Below are positions 16,798-26,360 of a stretch of DNA of 64,000 nucleotides, piece after piece. A model generated the notes under the pieces. That model worked only from the letters and a program-made list of their open reading frames with translations, did no database searches and was not told the origin of the DNA. Source of the stretch: Streptomyces echinatus (GTDB lineage: Bacteria > Actinomycetota > Actinomycetes > Streptomycetales > Streptomycetaceae); the NCBI RefSeq assembly GCF_014203595.1, contig NZ_JACHJK010000001.1:684582-748581 (forward strand), in the 5' to 3' direction. How positions within the stretch are numbered: the first letter of the stretch is position 1; each line of letters begins with the position of its first letter. Position numbers and translations under genes: made by a program.

Positions 16798-18594
16798 TCA
16801 GGCGACGGGCGAGTGCAGGCTGGCGGTGGTCTCGGGGAAGCAGCGCGGGTCGTCCCAGAGCAGCTGCAGGTCTCTCGCCCAGTGCTGGTCCGGTTCGTCG
16901 GCGGCGTCCGCGGTCAGCCGCAACGACAGGATGTGCCGGGGGAGTTCGGCGGGCGGGACATCGGCGACCGAGGCGGTGAGCCGGTCCAGGAACGCGGTGC
17001 CGGTGCAGGGCGGATCCCCGGGCCCGGCGCCGGGGCAGGAGGCGTCCTCGTGCACCGCGCAGCCGGGGCCGCTCCGGGGCCACAGCAGGACCGGCACGGG
17101 CACGGTGAGACCGATCTCGAAGTGCCGCCGTACCGCCGCGGGCGGGGCCGCGAAGCCCGCGAGTCCGGCGTCGCCGTCCCACAGCCGCTTCCGCAGGCTC
17201 GGCGGTCGCTCCTGGGTGCCGCACTCGACGCGGTGCAGCTCGACGCCGCCCCGGGAGTCCAGCTTCTGCCACTTCTTGCGCAGCTGGTGGCGGAGCCGGC
17301 CGCTGTGGTGGCGTGCGCGGTCGGTCACCACCAGGGGGTAGGCACAGCCGAGGGGTGTGCTGTCGTCGGCGCCGCACTCCCAGTGCGCCACCGCCTCGTT
17401 GAGCCACTCGCGCGGCAGGACGAACGTCACCAGCTCGTCGGCGTCCGGGGCGAGGTGGGCGACGGCCTCGTCGATACGGCCCTGGACGTAGTCCCGCACA
17501 CCGGTGCGCGGCAGCCGGCGGGCGCCCACCGGCCGGCGCCGTCCGTCGCGGTACGCGGACACCTCGACCGTCACCTGGTCGGGACCGGCGCCGCTGTGGT
17601 CGATCTCGACGACGACCGGGGACCAGGCCGGCGTGTCCGGCGCGGCCGGCGATCGGGCCGGTTCCGTCGATTCCGCCGAGGCAGCGGGGGCCGACGGGGA
17701 CGGCGACGCCGACGGGACCGATGCCTCCGGATGTCGTAACGCCGTTACGCCGTCCAGCAGTTCGCGGAGCCGGTCGGTGAACCGGTTCAGTGCCTCCGGG
17801 TCCGGGACCTCCCACTGCACATAGCCGGCGGCCGCCCACAGGGTGGGGAAGCCGCCGGGCGGCAGGGGCGGCCCGAAGGGGCCCACCGCGTCCACGTACA
17901 CGCGGTTCGGGTCGCACGCCCCGTCCGCGCCGGCCGCGGCCCGGCGCAGCAGGGCGTAGAGCAGCCGGCGGGTGTCGCCGCGGTGGCCCGGGGTGGGCAC
18001 CAGCTCGCCCAGTTCGGGCCAGTGCCGGGCCAGCACGTCCAGCGGCAGCATCCGGCCCTTGCGCATGTCCGGCGCCTCCAGGGCCGCGGTGACCAGGCCG
18101 GCCACCGTGCCGTCCGGCAGGGTCGCCGCCGCCCCGCTGAAACCGCCCGCGAGCGGCTGCCCGTGCCCGTTCCACGCCACCAGCTCCAGCCATTCGCCGG
18201 CGATCAACTGGCCGGAGACGGCCTGGTACTCGGCGAGCGTGCCCTCGTCGTAGCCCTCCGGGAAGCCGTACGCGATCAGCTTGGGGTACGGCTCGGTGTA
18301 CGCGGCGTCGGGGGGCGCGAAACCGGCCGGGGCGAGCGGCACGTCACGGTCCAGTTCGAGCACGGCGACATCGCCGGGATCGGTGACCTCACCCGCCCAG
18401 CCGCCGTGGGCGACGACCGAGGCGGACAGCTCGCCCAGCTCCCTGGCGTGCGGAAAGCTGACGGTCACCGCCGCGCTGTCGCTCCATCGGACGACATGGG
18501 CGCAGGTGAGCACCCGGCGGCCGGTGACCAGGAAGCCGGCCCCCACCTCGTCGCCGCAGGCGATCCGGGCGTGCCACGCCGCGTTGCGCCTCAC
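16798..18594 (-). CDS. Trypsin-like protease fused to VMAP-C-like domain
   Basis: A 598-aa protein without a signal peptide, hence intracellular. The N-terminal chymotrypsin-fold protease has an intact triad: His33 in LTCAHVV, Asp75 in GDVAVLEL, and Ser153 in GGFSGAA. Residues about 205-290 form a helical middle segment with a Trp-containing core. After a Pro/Ala/Ser linker comes the VMAP-C-type region (about 320-598) with FVLPREWLNEAV, the Cys-rich CAVHEDASCPG stretch and a terminal LLWDDP. In conflict systems with this domain the N-terminal part is the effector; here that would be proteolysis. It overlaps the upstream small gene by GTGA and is followed by the MoxR ATPase. Confidence 0.85.
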   Translation of the reverse strand: MRRNAAWHARIACGDEVGAGFLVTGRRVLTCAHVVRWSDSAAVTVSFPHARELGELSASVVAHGGWAGEVTDPGDVAVLELDRDVPLAPAGFAPPDAAYTEPYPKLIAYGFPEGYDEGTLAEYQAVSGQLIAGEWLELVAWNGHGQPLAGGFSGAAATLPDGTVAGLVTAALEAPDMRKGRMLPLDVLARHWPELGELVPTPGHRGDTRRLLYALLRRAAAGADGACDPNRVYVDAVGPFGPPLPPGGFPTLWAAAGYVQWEVPDPEALNRFTDRLRELLDGVTALRHPEASVPSASPSPSAPAASAESTEPARSPAAPDTPAWSPVVVEIDHSGAGPDQVTVEVSAYRDGRRRPVGARRLPRTGVRDYVQGRIDEAVAHLAPDADELVTFVLPREWLNEAVAHWECGADDSTPLGCAYPLVVTDRARHHSGRLRHQLRKKWQKLDSRGGVELHRVECGTQERPPSLRKRLWDGDAGLAGFAAPPAAVRRHFEIGLTVPVPVLLWPRSGPGCAVHEDASCPGAGPGDPPCTGTAFLDRLTASVADVPPAELPRHILSLRLTADAADEPDQHWARDLQLLWDDPRCFPETTASLHSPVA

Positions 18595-19058
18595 CGGTCG
18601 GCGGACTCCGGATCCGGCACCGACGGCGCGGGCACGGCCGGCGCGGGCACGGCCGGCGCCGGTGTGGCCGGCTCCGCCGCGGCCGGTTCCGGCGCGGCCG
18701 CCCCCGGGGTCTGTCCCGGGGCCCAGCTGAGCTTGACGACCAGGTGGCCCTCGGCCGACCCCTTGGCGATGACGGCACCGGCCTCCGCCGACAGCCGCAC
18801 GCCGAACTCGATCTCCACCGTGTCGGGACGCAGGCTGCCGTCCCGGAAGACCCGCAGCGCGGACGCCGCCGCCGCGCGCACGCCGTCCAGGGCGCCCTCG
18901 AAGGTGCGCGCCGCCTGGGCCGGTCCGTCGCCGCGCGAGACCAGGCGGGCGCCCGACCTGGTGCCGACGCCCTCCACCACGACGAGCGCGCCGTCCTCGG
19001 TCCTGAACTCCACCAACCCGTCCATGGCGACGCCCGCTCCCCCTCGTCCGTGACTCAT
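18591..19058 (-). CDS. CU044_2847-family / Trypco1-like protein
   Basis: A 155-aa protein. Residues about 12-100 form one small domain (LVEFRTEDGALVVVEG, then a helix, then VEIEFGVRLSAEAGAVIAKG and HLVVKLSW). This matches the pattern of the trypsin-co-occurring domain found beside bacterial trypsin-like proteases. A Pro/Ala-rich tail of about 50 residues follows. Start ATG with AGGAG seven bases upstream. First gene of the operon; its stop overlaps the protease start, so one-to-one translation is likely. It may be a regulator or a guard of the protease; the biochemical role is not known. Confidence 0.78.
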   Translation of the reverse strand: MSHGRGGAGVAMDGLVEFRTEDGALVVVEGVGTRSGARLVSRGDGPAQAARTFEGALDGVRAAAASALRVFRDGSLRPDTVEIEFGVRLSAEAGAVIAKGSAEGHLVVKLSWAPGQTPGAAAPEPAAAEPATPAPAVPAPAVPAPSVPDPESADR

Positions 19059-19249
19059 GACAACTCCTATGTTACGGACGGTGCTTCGGGTGTCACATCG
19101 TCCAACGGGTGTGGCAAGAGAGTGACCTGGGTTGGCGAGAACCCGCCAGGGCGCCTTTCCGTCAGGAACGATCAACTCCTGTTCATGAAACGGCACATCA
19201 CACTCGTCCCTGCACACGACACGCTCGACACACACGAGAAGAGACGTGG

Positions 19250-22200
19250 ATGAGCACAGGACCAGTCAGACGCGGGACGGCACTGCTGGCGGCGGCGCTG
19301 GTGAGCGCTCTGCTCCCGGCCGGCCCCGCGGCGGCGCGAGGGGCCGTGGCCGCGCACACCCCGGGCGCCGCGACCCCCACGACCGTCACCCTCGTCACCG
19401 GCGACAAGGTGACCGTCACCGATCTCGGCCACGGCAGGAAGACCGTCACCGTGCAGCGGCCCCCCGGGGCCACCGGCGCCGTACGGACCGCTTCGAGCGA
19501 CGGCCGGCTCACCGTCGTACCGGACGAGGCGCTGCCGTATCTGCGGGCCGGCACGCTGGACCGGCGGCTGTTCGACGTGGGCGGGCTGATCCGGCAGGGG
19601 CTCACCGACGCCAGGGCCGGCACGCTGCCGCTGATCGTCGCCTACGACAGGAACGCGCGGGCCGCGACCCCGGCCGGCGCCCGGCGCACCCGGGCGCTGC
19701 CCAGCCTGCGCGGTGCCGCCGTGGAGGCCGGAAAGGGACGCGCCTTCTGGCGGTCGTTCACCCACGCGCCCGGCATCGACAAGGTGTGGCTGGACGGGCG
19801 GGTGAAGGCCGACATGGCCGAGAGCAACGCCCAGATCGGCACGCAGGCGGCCTGGGAGGCGGGGCTGACCGGCAAGGGCGTCACCGTCGCCGTCCTCGAC
19901 ACCGGCGTCGACCTGAGCCACCCCGACCTGACGGACCGGGTCACCGCCACCAGGAGCTTCATCGACGGGCAGGAGGTCGCCGACCGCAACGGACACGGCA
20001 CACACGTCACCTCCACCGTCGGCGGCAGCGGCGCCGCCTCCGGCGGCCGGGAGAAGGGAGTCGCGCCCGGCGCCACCCTCGCCGTCGGCAAGGTGCTCAG
20101 CGACCAGGGCTCGGGCAGCGAGTCCCAGATCATCGCCGGCATGGAGTGGGCGGCACGGGACGTGCACGCCAGGATCGTCTCCATGAGCCTGGGGTCGACG
20201 GAGGCCAGCGACGGTACCGACCCGATGGCCCAGGCCGTGAACACCCTCTCGCGCGCGACCGGAGCGCTCTTCGTCGTCGCCGCCGGCAACACCGGCGCCC
20301 CTTCTTCCATCGGCTCGCCCGGCGCCGCCGACGCCGCCCTCACCGTCGGCGCGGTGGACTCCGCCGACCAGCCGGCCTACTTCACCTCCGCCGGACCCCG
20401 GTACGGCGACAACGCCCTGAAGCCCGACATATCGGCCCCCGGCGTCGACATCCTGGCCGCCCGCTCCCAGCTCGTCTCCGGCAGCGGCTACTACACCTCC
20501 ATGAGCGGCACCTCCATGGCGACCCCGCACGTCGCCGGGGCGGCCGCCCTGCTCGCCGAGCAGCACCCCGACTGGACCGGCGCCCAGCTGAAGGACGCGC
20601 TGATGTCCAGCTCCGCCCAGCTCGATCCGTCCCCCTATGTGCTGGGCGCGGGACGGCTGAGCGTGCCCGACGCGGTCCGTGCCGACGTCACCGCCACCGG
20701 CAGCGCCGACCTCGGCTTCCACCGCTGGCCGTACGACACGGACAAGCCGGTCACCCGGACCCTCACCTACGCCAACCGGTCCGATGCGCCGGTCACGTTG
20801 AAGCTGTCGGTGCGGGGAGCTCCGGACGGCGTCGCCACCCTGGCCCGCGACACCCTCACCGTCCCCGCCCACGGCACCGCGTCCACCACCGTCACCGGCG
20901 ACGGCTCGAAGGCACCGGTGGGCGAGACGAGCGGACAGGTGGTGGCCGCGGCACCCGACGGCACACCCCTCGCGCACACCGTGTTCGGCCTGGTCAAGGA
21001 GGAGGAGCGGTACACGCTCACCGTCCATGTGAAGGACCGTGACGGCGCCCCCGCGGCCGCCGACCTCACCGTGCAGCGGCTCGCCGCGGGCGAGGACGCC
21101 GCGCCCGCGCACGTCGGTGACTCCGGCTCCCTGCGACTCCGGCTGAAGCCGGGCACGTACAGCCTGGCCTCCTTCCTCGACGTGCGCGGCAGCCACGGCG
21201 CCGACTCGCTCGGCCTCGGCTTCCTCGCGGCCCCCGAGATCCCCCTCGACCGCGACCGCGAGGTCACCCTGGACGGACGCGCACTGCGGGAGGTCAGGGC
21301 GGACGTCGGCCGGCGCACGGAGACGCACCAGCTGCTCATGGAGTACGACCGGAAAGCCGGCGGCGCCGACCTGTTCGGCGCGGTCCAGGTGCCCCTGACC
21401 TACGACAGCGTCTTCGCCGCGCCCACCGGGAAGGTCACCGAGGGCACCTTCGAGTACCGGACCGTGTGGCGGCTGGCCCAGCCCCGGCTGGCGGTCAAGG
21501 GGGTCGGCGAGGCGACCTCGCAGGCCGGCGGCACACCGGTCGAGGGGCGCGTGAGGCTGCCGCTCGTCGACGTCGGCGACGGACCGCTCACCGGCGTGTC
21601 CGGCAAGGCGGTGCTCGCCCGTCTGTCCGACGGCGCCGCCCCGGCCGCACTCGCCCAGGCCGCCCAGGACGCGGGCGCCAGGGCGCTGTTCGTGACGGAC
21701 GACGCGCCCGGCCGGCTGATGGCCTGGTGGGGCACCGACGACAACGCCGACCGGCCGCTGCAGATCGCCACGGTGAACAGGGCGGACGCGGCCCGGCTGC
21801 GGACGGCGGGACGCGTCGACATGACCGGCACCCCTGACCCGTCCTACGTGTACGACCTGTCCGAGGGCCACCGGGGCGCGATCCCGGACCGGAACCTCAC
21901 CTACGCCCCCTCCGGCCGCGGGCTCGCCGCCGTCCACGTCAAGTTCCACGCGGCGAAGCCGGTGAGCGGCGGCGAGTTCCGGTACTCGATCACCGGCACC
22001 TTCCCGATCGGCCTCGGCTTCCAGGAGCGCGTCGACCTGCCCGCCGAGCGCACCGACTACGTCTCCACCGGCCCCGGTCAGCTGTGGCACGAGTCCGTCA
22101 CCGCACGCGACGGCGCCCTGGAGGAGCGCAGCGGCCTGGTGCGGTACGACGGCGGGTCGCGTCCGGAGCTGAACTGGTTCCGCCCGGTGTGGCACCCGTG

Positions 22201-22867
22201 GCTGGGCACCGGGCTGGGCTGGGGACAGCAACGCGCCGGGAACCAGATCCAGCTGAACACCCCCGGCTGGGGCGACTCCGGGCCCGACCACACCGGCTTC
22301 GGCGACGTGTGGAGCGACGGCAACGGGATGAGCCAGACCACCGCCGTCCACCTGGACGGCACGCTCGTCGACCGGAGCAGCGGCTCCGCCGCCTACGTCT
22401 GGGACGCGCCCGCCGACGAACACACCTACAAGGTGGTCACCGACACCGCCCTGGACGCCGGCCGGTGGCAGCCCGCCACCGAGGGCCACACCGAGTGGAC
22501 CTTCCGGTCCGCGGCCACTCCCGAGGACCACTGGACCTACCTGCCGCTCGTCAACCTCGCCTTCGACGTCGACACCGACCTCGCCGGCACGGTGCGCGGC
22601 GGACACCGGATCCCGGTCGGCATCGGCGCCGAGTACGTGGCGGGGGCGGCCGGCACCGGCACCCTGGGCGGCGGCCGGCTGGAGGTGTCGTACGACGACG
22701 GCACGACCTGGCGGACGGTCCCGCTGACCGCCGGCCGGGGCGCCTCCTGGCACGGCACGCTGTCCGTGCCCCGCGGCGCGGCCCATGTCTCCCTGCGGGC
22801 CTCGGCCCACGACGACAAGGGCGGCTCGGTGACCCAGGAGATCATCCGGGCGGTGGCCGTGCGGTAG
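19250..22867 (+). CDS. Secreted S8 subtilisin-family peptidase, large
   Basis: A 1,205-aa exported protease. A signal peptide (about 1-35, RRGTALLAAALVSALLPAGPAAARG) and a propeptide to about 195 precede the S8 domain, with Asp217 in VAVLDTGVD, His249 in NGHGTHV, the oxyanion Asn347 in AAGN and Ser422 in SGTSMATPH. Behind the catalytic domain are about 700 residues of beta-rich modules, including a stretch near 790-870 that looks like a PA-type domain. GAGAAGAGA precedes the ATG. It faces away from the conflict operon and is probably a single-gene unit. It likely degrades extracellular protein; the substrate is not evident. Confidence 0.93.
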   Translation: MSTGPVRRGTALLAAALVSALLPAGPAAARGAVAAHTPGAATPTTVTLVTGDKVTVTDLGHGRKTVTVQRPPGATGAVRTASSDGRLTVVPDEALPYLRAGTLDRRLFDVGGLIRQGLTDARAGTLPLIVAYDRNARAATPAGARRTRALPSLRGAAVEAGKGRAFWRSFTHAPGIDKVWLDGRVKADMAESNAQIGTQAAWEAGLTGKGVTVAVLDTGVDLSHPDLTDRVTATRSFIDGQEVADRNGHGTHVTSTVGGSGAASGGREKGVAPGATLAVGKVLSDQGSGSESQIIAGMEWAARDVHARIVSMSLGSTEASDGTDPMAQAVNTLSRATGALFVVAAGNTGAPSSIGSPGAADAALTVGAVDSADQPAYFTSAGPRYGDNALKPDISAPGVDILAARSQLVSGSGYYTSMSGTSMATPHVAGAAALLAEQHPDWTGAQLKDALMSSSAQLDPSPYVLGAGRLSVPDAVRADVTATGSADLGFHRWPYDTDKPVTRTLTYANRSDAPVTLKLSVRGAPDGVATLARDTLTVPAHGTASTTVTGDGSKAPVGETSGQVVAAAPDGTPLAHTVFGLVKEEERYTLTVHVKDRDGAPAAADLTVQRLAAGEDAAPAHVGDSGSLRLRLKPGTYSLASFLDVRGSHGADSLGLGFLAAPEIPLDRDREVTLDGRALREVRADVGRRTETHQLLMEYDRKAGGADLFGAVQVPLTYDSVFAAPTGKVTEGTFEYRTVWRLAQPRLAVKGVGEATSQAGGTPVEGRVRLPLVDVGDGPLTGVSGKAVLARLSDGAAPAALAQAAQDAGARALFVTDDAPGRLMAWWGTDDNADRPLQIATVNRADAARLRTAGRVDMTGTPDPSYVYDLSEGHRGAIPDRNLTYAPSGRGLAAVHVKFHAAKPVSGGEFRYSITGTFPIGLGFQERVDLPAERTDYVSTGPGQLWHESVTARDGALEERSGLVRYDGGSRPELNWFRPVWHPWLGTGLGWGQQRAGNQIQLNTPGWGDSGPDHTGFGDVWSDGNGMSQTTAVHLDGTLVDRSSGSAAYVWDAPADEHTYKVVTDTALDAGRWQPATEGHTEWTFRSAATPEDHWTYLPLVNLAFDVDTDLAGTVRGGHRIPVGIGAEYVAGAAGTGTLGGGRLEVSYDDGTTWRTVPLTAGRGASWHGTLSVPRGAAHVSLRASAHDDKGGSVTQEIIRAVAVR

Positions 22868-22990
22868 CCCGGGGCCGGGACGGCCCGGTGGCCCAGGGCC
22901 GGGGTGGTCCGGTGCTCCGGGGCCGGGGCGGTCCGGTGGTTCAGGGCCTGCGGTGGTCCGGTGGTTCCGGGCCGGGGTGGTCCGCGGGCC
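22868..22990. repeat. GGTCCGGTGG-type tandem repeat between convergent genes
   Basis: Four or five imperfect copies of a unit of about 28-30 bases built on GGGCCGGGGTGGTCCGGTG follow the protease stop. They run into the 3' end of the converging carboxyltransferase gene, where they encode the terminal GPEPPDHRRP. No classical terminator hairpin is seen here, so this stretch may be all that separates the two transcripts. Confidence 0.7.
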
Positions 22991-24515
22991 CGACGACGCC
23001 CCGGACCACCCCCAGCTCCACCAGGTCCTGCGGCCGGATGCGCAGCTGGTCCGCGGTCGCCTCCACGGCCTCGGGCGGGCGCTTGAGGATCGCCGCCGCG
23101 AGTTCGGGCGCGATCACCGAGAAGTAACTGTCCGGGGTGGCCCAGGTGTTGCCGGGCGCGGCCAGGGCGAGCGCGCCGCCGGAGCCGCCCTCGCCGATGA
23201 CCAGCGTGGTGACCGGCACGCGCGCGGCGGCCACCGCCCCGAACACCTCGGCGATCGCGGCCCCGGCCCCCTGCCGCTCCGCCTCCGCGTCATTGGCGGC
23301 ACCGGGGGTGTCCACCAGCGTCAGCACCGGAACGCCGAGCCGGTCCGCGAGCCGGATCAGCCGGGCGGCGGTGCGGTATCCGGCGGGCCGGGTCGCCGCC
23401 CCGGTCTGCGCCGCGTAGGCCACGGTACGGCCGTCCCGCTCGCCGAATCCGCACAGCATCCCGTCGGGATCGGTGCCGCCGCACCGGTCGCCGCCGAGCA
23501 GCACCCGTTCGCCGAAGTAGGCGTCCAGGTACGCGCGTGCGCGCGGCCGTTCGGAAGCCCGGGCCCGCCCGACGGCCTCCCACCCGCTGCCGGGCAGCCC
23601 GGCCCGCCCGAGGGCGAACGGCACCGGGGCGGGCTCGATGCCCGCCGCGGTCTCGGTGTGCGGGGTGGGTCCGGTGCCCGCCGTCGGCTCGGTACCCGGC
23701 GTGGGTTCGGTACCCCGCGTAGGCCCGGTGCTCGCCATTGGCCCGGTGCCCTGCCTGGGCCCGGTGCCCGGCGCGGACCCGGTGCCCGGTGTCGCGTCAC
23801 TGCCCGGCGCGGGGCCGGTGCCCGGTATCGCCCCCGCCGGTCCGGCCAGCAGGCGTAGCCACCTTCCCAGCGTCTCCTTCAGCTCCCGGGCCGGCACCAC
23901 CGCGTCCGCCGAGCCCGCCGCCGTCTGGGACTCCGCCGTGTAGGCCGCCGGGTCGGCGCCGGGCGGCCGGACCCGGGAGCCGGCGAAGCCCACCTGGGCG
24001 CCCGGCAGGGCCAGGACGACGTCCGCGCCCGCGCCGAGCGTGGCCCAGCCGCCGCCGGTCGTCGGGTCCCGCAGGACCGCGATCTGCGGCAGGCCGGCCT
24101 CCCGGGTGAGCGCGGACTGGCGGGCCACCCGCTGCAGCTGGGTCAGCGCGAGCATGCCCTCCTGCATCCGGCTGCCCCCGGTCGCGATCAACGACACGAG
24201 CGGCAGCCGGTGTTCCCGGGCATGACCGTACGCCGCCTCCAGCCGGTCCCCGGTGCGTTCGCCCAGCGAGCCGCCCAGGAAGCCGAACTCGAAGGCGATC
24301 AGCACGGCCCGGGTGCCCTCGACGAGCGCGGTGCCGCAGACGACCGACTCCTGCTCGCCGGTGCGTTCGGCGGCGCGGGCGCGGGAGGCGTCGTAGCCCT
24401 GCCAGCGGAGCGGGCCGTCCGGCCGGGACTCCCGGGCCGGGGCGACCAGTTCACGGAAACCGTCCGCGTCCGCCACCAGCGCGAGGACCTCCCGCGCCGA
24501 GAGCCGCTCAGGCAT
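22941..24515 (-). CDS. Acyl-CoA carboxyltransferase, fused beta and alpha lobes
   Basis: A 524-aa crotonase-fold carboxyltransferase combining AccD-like and AccA-like lobes. The N-lobe (about 50-225) contains GGSRMQEGMLAL and DPTTGGGWA; the C-lobe (about 325-500) contains LTLVDTPGA, GEGGSGGALAL and the ending YFSVIAPELAAAILK. These are the acyl-CoA and carboxybiotin binding regions. There is no zinc-ribbon at the N-terminus. The two lobes are joined by about 75 residues of GTGP/GTEPTPG repeats, longer than a normal linker. Its start overlaps the stop of the upstream acyl-CoA ligase by eight bases. With that neighbour it probably handles malonyl- or methylmalonyl-type CoA esters; the biotin carboxylase partner is elsewhere. 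Confidence 0.87.
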   Translation of the reverse strand: MPERLSAREVLALVADADGFRELVAPARESRPDGPLRWQGYDASRARAAERTGEQESVVCGTALVEGTRAVLIAFEFGFLGGSLGERTGDRLEAAYGHAREHRLPLVSLIATGGSRMQEGMLALTQLQRVARQSALTREAGLPQIAVLRDPTTGGGWATLGAGADVVLALPGAQVGFAGSRVRPPGADPAAYTAESQTAAGSADAVVPARELKETLGRWLRLLAGPAGAIPGTGPAPGSDATPGTGSAPGTGPRQGTGPMASTGPTRGTEPTPGTEPTAGTGPTPHTETAAGIEPAPVPFALGRAGLPGSGWEAVGRARASERPRARAYLDAYFGERVLLGGDRCGGTDPDGMLCGFGERDGRTVAYAAQTGAATRPAGYRTAARLIRLADRLGVPVLTLVDTPGAANDAEAERQGAGAAIAEVFGAVAAARVPVTTLVIGEGGSGGALALAAPGNTWATPDSYFSVIAPELAAAILKRPPEAVEATADQLRIRPQDLVELGVVRGVVGPADHPGPEPPDHRRP

Positions 24516-25992
24516 CGGCCAGGGCCCGTTTCATGATCTTCCCCATGTCGTTGCGCGGGAGCGCCTCCAGGTAGCGGACGACGCGGGGGCGCTTGTGCGG
24601 GGCGAGGCGACGGGCCACATGGTCCGCCAACTCCCCGGCCGACGGCGGGCCTTGCGGATCCGCCGGGACGATCCAGGCCACGATCCGCTCGCCCAGGTCG
24701 GCGTCCGGCTCCCCGGTCACCGCGGCCTCCCGCACCCCCGGATGCTCCAGCAGCGCGTTCTCGATCTCACCGGCCCCGATCTTGTAACCGCCGCTCTTGA
24801 TCAGGTCGGTGGCCTTGCGCCCGACGATGCGGACATAGCCGTCGGGCTCGCGCACGGCCATGTCCCCGGTGCGGAAGAAGCCGTCGGCGGTGAACGCGGC
24901 GGCGGTGGCGTCGGGCCGGTTCAGGTACTCGGTGAACAGGTTCGGGCCGCGCACCTGGATCTCGCCGACGGTCTCCCCGTCGTACGCGGTGATCTCCGTG
25001 CCGTCCTCCTCCACCAGCCGCAGCCGCACGCCCGGCAGCGGCACCCCGACCGTGCCGGCCCGGGCCTCCCCGTCGGCCCGCACACTGGTGTTCATCAGGG
25101 TCTCCGTCATGCCGTACCGCTCGATCACACGCCGGCCGGTCGCCGCCGCGATCCGCTCGTGGTCGTGCACGGGCAGCGCGGCCGAGCCCGAGACCAGCAG
25201 CCGGGCCCGCCCGAGCGCCTTGGCCAGCTCCGGGTCGTCCGGCAGGGCCTCGGCGAGGCGGTGGTACATCGTCGGCACGCCGAACATCATGGTCGCGCCG
25301 TCGTTCAGTTCGCGGACCACGCCCTCGGGGGAGAACCGCCCCAGATGCCGCACCGAGCCGCCGCGGCGCAGCGGACCCAGGACACCGAGCACCAGCCCGT
25401 GCACATGGAACAGCGGCAGCCCGTGCACCAGCACGTCGTCCCCGGTCCAGCGCCAGGCGTCGGCGAGCGCGTCCAGGGTGGTGGCGAGGGCCCGGCGGGG
25501 CAGGACCGCGCCCTTGGGCGGGCCGGTGGTGCCGGAGGTGTAGACGACCAGGGCCGGGTCGCCGTCCGCCGCCCGCTCCGCGGGGACGGGCCCGGCGGCC
25601 GAGGCGTCGACGTCGGTCCGGGGCAGCTCACCGAGGACCGGCGGCAGTTCCGCACCGGGCGCGGCGAGCACCAGCGAGGGCGCGCTGTCGGAGAGGATGT
25701 GCGCCAGTTCCTTCTCGCCCGACTTCGGGTTCAGCGGCACGGCGGCCACCCCGGCGAGCAGTGCGCCGGTCACCGCGACGGCGGTCTCCAGCTCCGGGGT
25801 GGCCCACACGGCGACCCGGCCCGCCCCCGCGATCCGGGCGGCGAGGGCACCCGCGGCGCCCGCGAGCTCGCCGTACGTCAGAGTCCGTGGTCCGAACCGC
25901 AGGGCGGTCCTCCCCCGGACTTCGTCCGGAGGGCCCCCCGTCTCGCTGCGCTCACCCGGACCGCCGGTCAGGGCGGGAAAGAGAGAGGACAC
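24508..25992 (-). CDS. matB: Malonyl/methylmalonyl-CoA synthetase-like acyl-CoA ligase
   Basis: A 494-aa ANL-superfamily adenylating enzyme. The phosphate loop is VYTSGTTGPPKG, the A5 motif is ERYGMTET, the A7/A8 hinge region is GFFRTGDMAVREPDGYVRIVGR, and the catalytic Lys is in NDMGKIMKRALA at the very end. The compact length and overall pattern match MatB enzymes that make malonyl- or methylmalonyl-CoA from the free diacid. The second of two close GTG codons is chosen because AAGGAG lies eight bases before it. Coupling to the carboxyltransferase suggests a role in supplying extender units for fatty acid or polyketide synthesis. Substrate assignment is by family only. Confidence 0.85.
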   Translation of the reverse strand: MSSLFPALTGGPGERSETGGPPDEVRGRTALRFGPRTLTYGELAGAAGALAARIAGAGRVAVWATPELETAVAVTGALLAGVAAVPLNPKSGEKELAHILSDSAPSLVLAAPGAELPPVLGELPRTDVDASAAGPVPAERAADGDPALVVYTSGTTGPPKGAVLPRRALATTLDALADAWRWTGDDVLVHGLPLFHVHGLVLGVLGPLRRGGSVRHLGRFSPEGVVRELNDGATMMFGVPTMYHRLAEALPDDPELAKALGRARLLVSGSAALPVHDHERIAAATGRRVIERYGMTETLMNTSVRADGEARAGTVGVPLPGVRLRLVEEDGTEITAYDGETVGEIQVRGPNLFTEYLNRPDATAAAFTADGFFRTGDMAVREPDGYVRIVGRKATDLIKSGGYKIGAGEIENALLEHPGVREAAVTGEPDADLGERIVAWIVPADPQGPPSAGELADHVARRLAPHKRPRVVRYLEALPRNDMGKIMKRALADA

Positions 25993-26360
25993 GCGGCGCA
26001 CTCCTTACTGTCGGCGGTGCCGACTGCGGGGACGACAGCATCCTTCCTACACCAGGAGCGGAGCGTTCCGCGGACGGGCACCGGGTATCAGCCCCCGGGC
26101 GGTGACCGGCCGTCCCGCCGCGGGCGAAGGAGGCTCCATGGGCAGCAGGCCGGCCTTCCACGCCACCAGGGTGACGGAGGCGTCGGCCTCGGCCTCCAGG
26201 GCTTTTCGGACAGGTCGGTGACGCGGCCGGCCGGGGTGTGGGCACCGGTGCCGGGCCCCGCCCGGAGGGTAAGGTCAAATGCGCTGTCCCGGTTCCCGTC
26301 GGCCTTGTTAGCCTCGCAGCCGCACCGACCGTCGAACCGTCGCACGACAGGGAGCCCGCC

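Noticed and set aside
19172..22810. 1,212-codon minus-strand frame opposite the subtilase
   Set aside because: The plus strand carries the signal peptide and complete catalytic triad; the reverse frame is low-complexity Gly/Arg/Val.
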